DNA of 64,000 bases, taken from positions 866,268-930,267 of the forward strand of contig KV454016.1 of NCBI GenBank assembly GCA_001661245.1. The letters run 5' to 3'. Below, one piece after another: positions 53,551 through 62,220 of this stretch. This DNA comes from Pachysolen tannophilus NRRL Y-2460. Taxonomy: Eukaryota > Ascomycota > Pichiomycetes > Alaninales > Pachysolenaceae. How positions within the stretch are numbered: the stretch's first letter is position 1; each line of letters begins with the position of its first letter. The translations under genes and the position numbers were made by a program. The notes under the pieces were generated by a model, which was given only the letters and a program-made list of their open reading frames with translations, was not told the DNA's origin and made no database searches.

Positions 53551-56500
53551 CTAAGAATAATCATCTGAATCACTGTACTCAAACTCAAACTCTTCATCGT
53601 TAGCTGGATCTGCATCTTTTTGTTCTTCATCCTCTGATATATTTTTATTCGCCTCCTCCAACGAATCTATTGACTCGACGTCGCTTTGTCTGATATCGCT
53701 TTCTCTGGTATCGCTTTCTCTGATGTCACTTTTTCTGCTACTTTCTGCTGTTGTTCTTCTATTTGAGTCCCTTCTTTCATACAGAGTGTTGTTAATTTTA
53801 GATGGTGAATGCTCTGAAACATAATTCTTATTTGTTTTTTCATGAGGAATCTTATTCAAAATATGAAAATGATCATTTTTCAAGTCATAATTGCGTAAAT
53901 CATCTAAAATACCGCTACTTGTTTTGGTTGAAACTTCATGTGAATTCTCGGGAAATTCTTTCAACGAATAATTCAGATCTTGATTCTTCTGATGGTTATC
54001 CCTCTTTTCAGAAATGAAATCACTGCTTTCGTTACTACGAAAGGAATTATCGTCAATAATAGAATCATTACCTGGCATAGCGTAATTTGTTTCTTCCTCT
54101 TCTGAAGTGTTTTCTCCTTGGAGAAAGCCACCTGCAAATTCACTGTCATCGCTTTTTCCGCCATCATCAAGATTTTCGGGACTCGGTAGAAACCCACCTC
54201 CTTCAGAACCATAGTTTGAGTCCATTTCAATACCATCATCAGTATCCCTATATATCTCATCACTCTCTTGAGTACCTCGATCCTTGTCTTTTTCCAGGTC
54301 GTCATCTTTAACTTTACCGTACTTCTCATTCAAATTTTCCATTATCTGTAATCTCGTTAAAAATAATTTCCATTTCCTCAATGAATTAACCTTAATACGT
54401 AGCTTCAACTGTTCTTCTTCCTTTTCTCTGAAATATTTCTCGACCTCGACCATTGCCTCTTCATATTCCTTCGCTACAACCACTCCTTTTTTTCTCGGAG
54501 TTGAAGAAGAGTTCTTGAAGTCAAATCCTACAACTGCTTCTGCATAATCAATTTTCAATTCAATTGCAGCTTTGAGGGAAAATCTCGAGTCACGATAAAT
54601 ACCACCAGGTGGAAGCATTGAAGACGTATATAAATCTATGTTGCCATAAGCATTCTTTGGTACCTCACCATCAACAACTGGAGGTGCAATATATGGTTCC
54701 GTTTGATCCACAGCATATAATCTGATATCAGTATCTTCAATATCAGATTTATTCAGGTCATCATCTTCTCCAAATAAATCATCATCATATCTAGAATTCT
54801 TGTCCTTTTTCAACTCCCTGATCAAAATCGGTCTTTCTCCAGTTTTTAAGACCCTACCGTGCATATACCAGGACTTTGCAGATCTGACAATGTGAACGTT
54901 CTCTCTTTTATATACTGGAATAGTTTCACTAGTTTTAGAATTTTTCTTTCTTGTTCTCCCACAAGGAACTTTTGGCATTATAACTTCATTTGATTTTAAT
55001 TGACTTTCCAAGACATAAATTGGATGGTTCTTGAAGTCTTGAATACTATTTGGCATTCCTTCTTGGTAAGATCTCTTAAGGAAATATTCATTTTCAATTT
55101 TATCTATAGAATTTTCGTAAAGTCTATTTTTTGAGCATGCAGTACAAATCAATTTACTATACCATAAGTTTCCATTTGATTCTCTAGTTATGCGTTTTCT
55201 TCTGATCTTGGCATTAAAGTTTTTAGAATAACGTCTCGTTACATCTCTTACTCCGCCTTGGTTATCAAATGCAATGACATAATACGAGTTATTTCTTTCA
55301 TCAGTAGAACGAGGTTCAAATTTGGAGTCTATTTTAACCACTTCCATATACTGAAACACTACAGGATCAATGCTAATCCATTTAGAAGCAAAGGGATCCC
55401 AGACCTCAGCCCAAAATATTGGATAATCGGATTCCTTATCAATATGTTGTGAGCTTTCAAGAGGTAATACAGATTCATTGGTATTATAACGTCTTCTATT
55501 TCTAAATTGAGCCAATAATCTTTCCCCGGGTTTTAGGCCTCTTATTATATTCCCAGCTTTAGATCTTCTACTAGTTTGAAATTGGTCTTCCACTGATGAG
55601 GAGGAACTTTTTTCTCTTAAACTAGACACTTCGACTTTAATATTATCTGTAAAATCTGGAGGTTGCAAGGAAAAAATCAAACGAGCATTTAACCCAATTG
55701 ATCTCAATAGAGCTACAAATCCCTGTGCAGCAATGTCTCTTGAACCTTTCTTTTTAAGTATTGAATATAGAAATTTTTTAAATTCAAACGATGTGCTTTT
55801 AGTATTTGAAGTTAAGCTTGTATCGCTCATTGCTAGCTCTGAAATTTCATCCCATTTCTTCTTGTAAATACCAACATCTCTAGTTATTTTGAAATCATGA
55901 TTATAGAAAATCATTAAATCTTTTAAAGCATCCAAAAATCTTCTTGATCCAATCTGTTTCTCTCTATATGGGATATTATCTGATTCTTTTAGTTTTATAA
56001 CAGGAACAAATTTAGATATAAGACTTGTTGGAAGTGTTTCTTTCAAATATTCCATTAATGAATGGCTATTACACCATTGATTTCTTAGAACTCCATGTAA
56101 CAATTGACATGCTAAGCACCAGATATGAAAATTCTTTCTAAATATCTTTTCATCTCTACCAATAATATTTTGATTTTGCTTTGATTTTTTCTTCTTTTTA
56201 TCATCTTCATATACAGGTTTCCCAATTGAAACTACAATATCACCATCTTTAGTATTATTTTCAGGTGCAGGAGAGGGACTATTTAAATCAACATTTTCAA
56301 ATTCATCTGAATCAAATTCATCTTCTGAATCATTACTATCATCTGAAGTTAAATCAATTACTTTATTTGACGATTCCGCTTCAATTTCTTCAAACAGAGA
56401 TTCTCCATTATCTGGGAAAGAAGTTGTATCTGAATTAACTTCAATAATTTCAGGAATAGAAATTGAATTAATAGCTTGATTCTTGTTTCCTAAATCTCGA

Positions 56501-56778
56501 GACTGATTTTCTATTTTCAATTGATCTGAATGTAAATCCAGTGAAGAATTATCCCTCAAAAACTTATCATGTGAAGAATCATTCTCTGAGCTTTCGGCTG
56601 ATATTGAAACATCATTGTTATTCTTTTTCCTATTTTTCTTTCTTCTCTTCAATGGCCTTGCATGATGACTATTATTATTATTATCATTACCATCACCTCG
56701 TCTATCATTTGTACCACGATCATTCCTACTTTCTCGCAAAACTCCTTTGAGCATATCACGATACATAGACATATCACC
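53551..56778 (-). CDS. RAD4: Rad4/XPC DNA damage recognition protein
   Basis: Rad4 with Rad23 finds helix-distorting lesions and starts nucleotide excision repair. The first ATG is at 56778 (MGDMSMYRDMLKG); the frame before it opens at TTG. 1075 aa against 754 in yeast. The N-terminal ~200 residues are polar and acidic. The transglutaminase-like domain (about 230-560) shows FVALLRSIGLNARLIFSLQP and FWAEVWDPFASKWISIDPV. BHD1-3 follow (about 600-780): VLESQLKSNEVIMPKV, then RSAKSWYMHGRVLKTGERP, and YTSSMLPPGGIYRD with AVVGFDF. Relatives split this family into Rad4 and Rad34; synteny with SPT2 favours Rad4. The C-terminal ~250 residues are an acidic tail with Ser-Asp-x-Arg repeats near 1014-1033. 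Confidence 0.93.
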   Translation of the reverse strand, partial: GDMSMYRDMLKGVLRESRNDRGTNDRRGDGNDNNNNSHHARPLKRRKKNRKKNNNDVSISAESSENDSSHDKFLRDNSSLDLHSDQLKIENQSRDLGNKNQAINSISIPEIIEVNSDTTSFPDNGESLFEEIEAESSNKVIDLTSDDSNDSEDEFDSDEFENVDLNSPSPAPENNTKDGDIVVSIGKPVYEDDKKKKKSKQNQNIIGRDEKIFRKNFHIWCLACQLLHGVLRNQWCNSHSLMEYLKETLPTSLISKFVPVIKLKESDNIPYREKQIGSRRFLDALKDLMIFYNHDFKITRDVGIYKKKWDEISELAMSDTSLTSNTKSTSFEFKKFLYSILKKKGSRDIAAQGFVALLRSIGLNARLIFSLQPPDFTDNIKVEVSSLREKSSSSSVEDQFQTSRRSKAGNIIRGLKPGERLLAQFRNRRRYNTNESVLPLESSQHIDKESDYPIFWAEVWDPFASKWISIDPVVFQYMEVVKIDSKFEPRSTDERNNSYYVIAFDNQGGVRDVTRRYSKNFNAKIRRKRITRESNGNLWYSKLICTACSKNRLYENSIDKIENEYFLKRSYQEGMPNSIQDFKNHPIYVLESQLKSNEVIMPKVPCGRTRKKNSKTSETIPVYKRENVHIVRSAKSWYMHGRVLKTGERPILIRELKKDKNSRYDDDLFGEDDDLNKSDIEDTDIRLYAVDQTEPYIAPPVVDGEVPKNAYGNIDLYTSSMLPPGGIYRDSRFSLKAAIELKIDYAEAVVGFDFKNSSSTPRKKGVVVAKEYEEAMVEVEKYFREKEEEQLKLRIKVNSLRKWKLFLTRLQIMENLNEKYGKVKDDDLEKDKDRGTQESDEIYRDTDDGIEMDSNYGSEGGGFLPSPENLDDGGKSDDSEFAGGFLQGENTSEEEETNYAMPGNDSIIDDNSFRSNESSDFISEKRDNHQKNQDLNYSLKEFPENSHEVSTKTSSGILDDLRNYDLKNDHFHILNKIPHEKTNKNYVSEHSPSKINNTLYERRDSNRRTTAESSRKSDIRESDTRESDIRQSDVESIDSLEEANKNISEDEEQKDADPANDEEFEFEYSDSDDYS

Positions 56779-57168
56779 CATCTCGAAAGACAGTCCACTC
56801 TCAATCAATTTCTCCAGTCCTTTAATTAATTTATCTTACAACTATAATCAACTTGCTATCATCTATAAAAGTCACTAGATATATATTGTGTTTCAATATG
56901 ATACTAATACACTACCGCAATTCAAATTAAAGATATCACCAACACAAATTTAAGAAGATGATGATGATTTAAAGGTTAATTGAAGGAGAAGAACTCTTGA
57001 GGTTTAACTGTTTAATTCGGGAAAGAGTTGACCCACAGCAAGAAGTATTAGAATTTTTGCTTTTTTTTCTACGTATTATTTGTTTCTTTCATTCTCATGA
57101 AAGGTTTTTTTTTTTCAAAAATGATCATGTATAAAAAAACCTCACTAAATAAACTAATCTTAAAGGTT
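56779..57168. other. RAD4 promoter / PQ-loop gene 3' region
   Basis: 390 bp between two minus-strand genes. It is AT-rich with a T tract near 57063. I saw no cell-cycle or damage element that I would defend. Confidence 0.4.
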
Positions 57169-58152
57169 TTAGACAACTTCATCAACCTCTCCAATTTGGT
57201 ATTCATCTATAAAATCTGAGCTTTCGTAGTTCCTAATTGAAGCTTCTTCTTTGGAATCCCCGTGCGACCTGGATTCGTTTTCATTTTCGTTTTGTGTTTT
57301 TCTTTCTAAAAACCCATTTCCAATGGAATTTTCATCATTCTCTTCATTATTTCTTATTTCTTCCTCATCTTTATTTTCATCTTCATCTTTTTCCTTTCTT
57401 ATGACTCTAAATCTAATATACCATATAAAATGACTGACAAATATTCCAATTTCCATAGTAATACAAATACAGTACAAGACCATCCCAGTAATATCCATTC
57501 CTCCGGTCAACAAGCTAACCATTGAAAAAATGGCGCCACTACAATCGATGGCTAAGAATATGAAATTTATCCCAACAACTCTTCCCTTTCTTTTAGCAAG
57601 TTCGAAATAAGGAGGTACTAAACCTGCGGCTAACATCACTGATGCCATAATACCAAAAATTAAAGAAGGCCATGTAGTACCGTGTTGATAAACCGGTCTT
57701 AACCATAGTATGAAACCTAGTTCAGAACCAATTGCAATACTGTAAAAAACACACATTATCAGCAAGATCTTAAGTTTATTCATCTTGATCGGTGGATAAT
57801 ATATCGATTGACAAAAAGATATACTGCATAATACTGTAAAAATTTCCGGTTGTACTTGAACTGCTATCGATGGTTGAGTGATAAAGAAATATATCGAAAA
57901 CGGTATTCCACAAGCTGCCCATAGAAACATCATTAAAGGTGGAAGACCAGTACAATCTTTTCTCAAGTAATTGTATATAATTTGGGCTACAAGATAATCA
58001 AACAAAATTAGTACTAATTCAATACCAATACCTTTCAAAAAAATCAGTATAACTTGAATATGGAAAAAAAGTTACTTACGAATTAACTGAATTGACCAGC
58101 AAACAGTACCCACGGTTCCCGTAACATTGGAAGCAACAGTTGAATCAGTCAT
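57169..58152 (-). CDS. PQ-loop repeat membrane protein (YDR090C-like)
   Basis: PQ-loop proteins are small seven-helix transporters (cystine, lysine, sugars) on lysosome/vacuole and other membranes; the yeast YDR090C type has no known substrate. Exon 1 is 58152-58080 (MTDSTVASNVTGTVGTVCW), the intron is 93 nt (GTAAGT, AGTACTAAT, TTGTAG), and exon 2 is 57986-57169; 296 aa. Splicing rebuilds the first PQ motif exactly, SIQLIPQIIYNYLRKDCTGL; without it the conserved Pro-Gln is lost. The second repeat, GLVPPYFELAKRKGRVVGIN, has Pro-Pro rather than Pro-Gln. About six to seven helices are visible, then an acidic C-terminal tail of about 75 residues. VTC5-SLU7-RRP1-SSS1 lie nearby, as YDR086-YDR089 lie beside YDR090C in S. 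cerevisiae. Confidence 0.85.
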
Positions 58153-58573
58153 ACTTAAAAACTAACCTTCTTCTTCTTCTTCTTCTTCAAAGAACTAAAA
58201 AAAAAAAAAAAAAAAAATGGAAAAAATATCTTGCCCTTCCCTTATCTCTGCCGATAATAAATTATATTCTATAGAACTTCAAAAATTATTGGAACTATCA
58301 TTTCAACTCTTTTCCTTTGATACCCTAACCTAGAAAGATCCATGAATTCCCAAATATAAAAGAAAGCAAGAACCAAAAAAAATAATTGAAATTTAGTATT
58401 ATTGATTTTGGTTATCAATTTTTAGTGTTTGTAATCAAAGATTTCAATTCATGAAAATATATTGAAAAATGGTTTTTTTACCTTAATCAAGAAATTATTT
58501 CACTTTTAATCAAAAATTTAATTAAATAAAAAACATCAATCATCAAGAGAAAAGGAAAAAAAAGAGTAGAGAA
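58153..58573. other. Divergent promoter, PQ-loop gene / small membrane protein
   Basis: 421 bp. It begins with a TTC trinucleotide run near 58167-58186, then an A run to 58217 and AT-rich sequence. No defended motif is present. Confidence 0.4.
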
Positions 58574-58798
58574 ATGGCTGAAGATCATCAACAAATCAAG
58601 CAAAGAAAGCAAGAAGAAGCTAGTGGAGCTGAGTTGGATGAAACTAGTGAAGAAAAAAAAATAGATGAAGAGGAAGAAAGTCCATATGTTTTACAGATAG
58701 ATATAGTTAAAGTTTTATATTTTTTTTCTATATTGTTATTTATTGTTATTTGTTATTTTTCATATGAGGTTTATTTTTTACCTGAAGGTAGTTTTTAA
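58574..58798 (+). CDS. Small membrane protein of unknown function, 74 aa
   Basis: I do not recognise this protein. It has a good ATG after an A-rich leader (GAGAAATGGC). Residues 1-41 are hydrophilic and charged (AEDHQQIKQRKQEEAS, then EEKKIDEEEES). Residues about 46-69 form one membrane segment (VLYFFSILLFIVICYFSYEV), and a short tail FLPEGSF ends it. This layout suggests a tail-anchored or single-pass protein with the charged part in the cytosol. The gene stands alone between the PQ-loop gene and CAR2, both on the other strand. It has the same AT-rich codon use as its neighbours. A conserved counterpart in related yeasts would confirm it. Confidence 0.6.
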   Translation: MAEDHQQIKQRKQEEASGAELDETSEEKKIDEEEESPYVLQIDIVKVLYFFSILLFIVICYFSYEVYFLPEGSF

Positions 58799-58883
58799 AA
58801 ATTATTCAAGTAATTTTGAAATATAATTAAGATATTTCTAATTAATTTAATATATATGTATATATATATATATATATATGTAT

Positions 58884-60426
58884 TTAGTGATTACTTTTTG
58901 GTGAATTTGGTAATTGTGCCAAAGATTTCTTTATAGCTTCAACACCTTTTAATAAATCTTCTTCTGAAATGACCAATGGTGGAGCCAATCTTATGATATG
59001 ATCATGTGTTGGTTTAGCCAAGACCCCATGATTTTTCATCAATAAACATAAATCCCAAGCAGTGCGTCCATTTGTCTTTTCATGATCAATTACAATAGCA
59101 GTTAATAAACCTTTACCTCTTACTTCAGAAATAATTCCTCCTGATTCTTTTTGTAAATTCAATAATTTTTCTGTGAAAAATAAACCTAATTTTGCAGCTC
59201 TTTCTGTTAATTTTTCATCTTCAATAACTTTTAATGCAGCAATTGCTACTCTACAAGCTAATGGGTTACCACCATAAGTTGAACCATGAGATCCTGGTTC
59301 TAAAATCGACATGATTTCTCTTGAAGATAGTACACAACTTATTGGTAATACACCTCCAGATAATGCTTTAGCCAATAAGACGATATCTGGTTTAACACCT
59401 TCAGAATGTTGATAACATAATAATTTTCCTGTTCTACCAATACCAGTTTGAATTTCATCACAAATAAATAATGAATTATATTTATGACATAATTTTTGAA
59501 CTTTTAATAAATAATCTTTTGGTGGTACAACAATTCCAGCTTCACCTTGAATTGGTTCTAATAAGATTGCAGCAATTTTATCACCATTTTTTGCAAAAAC
59601 TTCTTCCATATCTTCAATAACACCATACCTAATTGGTTTATTTGTATTTGGTAAATTAGAATGTAAACCTGGAATAAAAGGACCAAAATTTGTAGTTGCA
59701 TCTGGATCAGTTGACATTGAAATAATACCTAAAGTTCTACCATGGAAATTATTTTCCAGTGCAATAATAATACTTTCATTTGGATTAATTCCCTTTTTAA
59801 CATACCCCCATCTTCTTGCAATTTTTAATGCTGTTTCTACAGCTTCTGCACCTGTATTCATTGGTAAAACCATTTCATATCCAAAATATTCAGTAATAAA
59901 TTTAGCAAAAACTCCAAAAACATTTGAATGAAATGCTCTAGAACAAAGTGTCATATTTTGTGCACCTTCAATTAATGCATCAACAATTTTTGGATGAAGA
60001 TGACCTTGATTAACTGCAGAATATGCAGATAAAAAATCTAAATATTCTTTACCTTCACAATCCCAAACTTTTGCACCTTTAGCCTTTTTTAAGACAACTG
60101 GAAGTGGGTGATAATTATGAGCAGCATATTTCCTATAAAATTGAAAAAGCAAAAAAAAAAACACAATTTGTAATTAATACCAATGTTAGTATATACTATT
60201 ACTATTACTATTACTTCATGTATGGTATTAAATTTAATTTTATTTTTCACCCAAATTTTAATCGTGCATATTATTTTTCAAATCATGATATAATAATAAA
60301 TAAAACAAAATGAGATTTTGAAGTTGCAAAAAAGTATCTCCATATAATTTATGAGATGAGATAATATACTTACGATTCAAGTTCAATAGCTTCTTCAGAA
60401 CTAATATTAAATGATGGTTCAGACAT
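58884..60426 (-). CDS. CAR2: Ornithine aminotransferase
   Basis: It converts ornithine and 2-oxoglutarate to glutamate semialdehyde and glutamate in arginine catabolism (cytosolic in yeast). Exon 1 is 60426-60374 ([17 protein letters not shown]), the intron is 241 nt, the longest here (GTAAGT, ATACTAAC branch site), and exon 2 is 60132-58884; 433 aa, as in yeast (424). The start of exon 2, [14 protein letters not shown], is highly conserved. Further motifs: [61 protein letters not shown] and the PLP lysine in [12 protein letters not shown]. It shares a divergent promoter with the DIF1-like gene, as CAR2 and DIF1 do in S. cerevisiae. Confidence 0.97.
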
Positions 60427-60949
60427 TTTTTAACCAATTTCAATATGAATTAATATATGAAAAATCTCTTTGTTTTTTTTTTTTTTCTTTTGAAGTTAAG
60501 AAATTAGAATAATGGGGGAATCATTATTATATAGCTTTAACAGATTGGAAGAGGACCTTCGCAAACAAGTGCACTTAGCGGCTTATTACTTAAAGAGGAA
60601 ACTTTTGATTTTTCAAATAGAATATTAAAATTGGATATGGCGCACGACTGTCTTTTTTTCCGATAAGGCTAATGGAGTTATTGTTACCGAACGGGGAAGG
60701 AGTGAGCGAGCAAACAAAAAAAGATAAAAATCAAGCGAGGTAGTGTTAGAGGTGCGAATCTGTCTCTTTTTGGTAAAGTGACAATGACACACTAAATGTA
60801 AATGTGACACTAAATGGCAACAATGACAAGACGCGGTTATGAAAACCAGCCGGAGCCAAAAAAAAAAAAAAAAAAAAATAAGTTGAATTTCTTTCCATAT
60901 ATATATTATAATAATTAATTAATTGTATTTTTTGAAACTAGTGAGAATC
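60427..60949. promoter_or_regulatory. Divergent promoter, CAR2 / DIF1-like
   Basis: 523 bp. Near the DIF1-like side lie ATGGCAAC at 60814-60821, which matches one half of the Crt1/Rfx1 X-box, and ACGCG at 60831-60835, the MBF core. Crt1 and MBF control ribonucleotide-reductase genes in yeast, so both fit this neighbour. A GC-richer stretch covers about 60630-60730. The matches are partial, so treat them as leads. Confidence 0.35.
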
Positions 60950-61516
60950 ATGTACAAGAGAACCAATTATAATTCAGTAGGAACAGAGTCAGCTCAGGGC
61001 CAGGTCCTGAGCCAGGTCCTGAGCCAGGCCCTGAACTATGATGATGAGACGAGGTTAAAGTTACAGGCAATTGGAATGAGGATTAGAAAATCAATAGCAG
61101 ATGGTTACTGTGTTCCTGGGGGTGATTCAAATGGATACTTGACAGATTTACAATCGCAACACCTTAACCAGCAGCTGGAGCTGCTGCAGTTGCAGTTGCT
61201 GGGACAAGTACTGGCACTGGGACAATCTATGGTTGCGCCTTCTTTCAAACGTGTACCACTTGCAAGTCACGTGACGCGGCCTCCAAGTTTAAGTTTTAAC
61301 AATTCAAGTACTTTAGAAGGTGAAAATTTTGAAAATGGGTTTAATATGAATCGTGAAAATTTAGGTAGGAAAAGATCTAGAGAATTTGATGAAGAGAATT
61401 ATCATTACAAAGAGAAAAAAGAACTGGAAAATCAATTTGTAATTGCTAGTAAAGATGTTCCGCTTGAAGTTTTCCAAAATAGACATGGCGCTTTACAGTT
61501 TGATCAAGATTTTTAA
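60950..61516 (+). CDS. DIF1: Dif1/Hug1-like ribonucleotide reductase regulator
   Basis: Dif1 imports the small RNR subunits (Rnr2-Rnr4) into the nucleus until DNA damage triggers its loss. The first ATG is at 60950 (MYKRTNYNSVG); 188 aa. A Hug-type motif sits at about residues 38-53: AIGMRIRKSIADGY, matching the R-x-x-K-S-x-x-x-G-Y pattern of Dif1 and Hug1. Around it are Gln-rich segments with nine CTG codons (61007, 61019, 61031, 61175, 61181, 61184, 61199, 61211, 61217), so the protein reads very differently under a CUG-Ser code. A basic patch GRKRSREFDEE lies near 140, and the C-terminus LEVFQNRHGALQFDQDF looks conserved. CAR2 and ECM30 flank it exactly as in S. cerevisiae, which strengthens the call. 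Confidence 0.75.
   Translation: MYKRTNYNSVGTESAQGQVLSQVLSQALNYDDETRLKLQAIGMRIRKSIADGYCVPGGDSNGYLTDLQSQHLNQQLELLQLQLLGQVLALGQSMVAPSFKRVPLASHVTRPPSLSFNNSSTLEGENFENGFNMNRENLGRKRSREFDEENYHYKEKKELENQFVIASKDVPLEVFQNRHGALQFDQDF
61169..61186. repeat. Short perfect inverted repeat in the DIF1-like coding sequence
   Basis: CAGCAGCT (61169-61176) and AGCTGCTG (61179-61186) are perfect inverted arms around a 2-base centre, inside a CAG/CTG-rich stretch. Confidence 0.9.
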
Positions 61517-62220
61517 TTGATTTTTTTTTTTTTTTTTTTTGCTTTTTGACATTTTTACAAAATAGCAGATTGCACATGTGTTAGTACTTATAGCAGGATC
61601 TATTGATGACCGATTTATGTTGTATGTTTGTTCGAAATTTAGTTGGTTTAGGTGGTTTATCTTTTCATTTTTTTTTTTTATATATATATTTTAAGGCGCA
61701 ATCTCATTATTTATAGGGTTTCTTTTTTTTATTCAAGGTTTCTAGTAATCCTTCTCTATGTCCATCTATACATATATCTATATATATTCTTATTGTTGTT
61801 GCTCAGTTTTAAACTTGTAAATTTTTTTGTATTTTTTCTTTTTCTTTTTTTTTTTTTTGAACTTTTTTTTTTTTTTTTGTCCTTTTTTCCACAAAATGGT
61901 GCAACAAATTTATCACTTATTTTATACATTATAAATTGATATTTTAAATTTAAACGGCGGTTGATTTTATTTATGAGAATATCAAAAGTTTTATCAAGTG
62001 GATAGTGGTAATTTTTCATTCGTTGTTGATATTGGGTTTAAATAATTAAATATCCTTCTTCTTTAATAATAATTTTAAGCAAAACCCCAAATCTGGAAAT
62101 TCAAGTCCCCCTATTAATATTAAACAAAAAAAAATAGGAAAAACAATATTATAATTTTTTTATATAAATATAGATCTATATATTTATGAACAAGAATAGA
62201 TTATCCTTTGTTCAGAGAGA
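61517..62220. other. DIF1-ECM30 intergenic region
   Basis: 704 bp between two plus-strand genes, with long T tracts (61521-61540, 61845-61880). Open frames here are Phe/Leu-only products of T runs. No RNA gene or motif is recognised. Confidence 0.45.

Noticed and set aside
56779-56860. Possible 5' intron of RAD4
   Set aside because: An AG acceptor-like site is present, but no donor or branch site at a usable distance was found; the ATG at 56778 suffices.
57986-58038. Hydrophobic N-terminus MKGIGIELVLILFDYLV for the PQ-loop protein
   Set aside because: This is translated intron, starting at a non-ATG codon; splicing from 58080 to 57986 restores the PQ motif.
61266-61275. GTCACGTGAC palindrome containing an E-box
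   Set aside because: Lies within the DIF1-like coding sequence (SHVTRPP), so regulation by Cbf1 or Pho4 is unlikely.
61652-62019. Phe/Leu-rich and Lys-rich frames after the DIF1-like gene
   Set aside because: Products of T and A tracts, with no domain on either strand.
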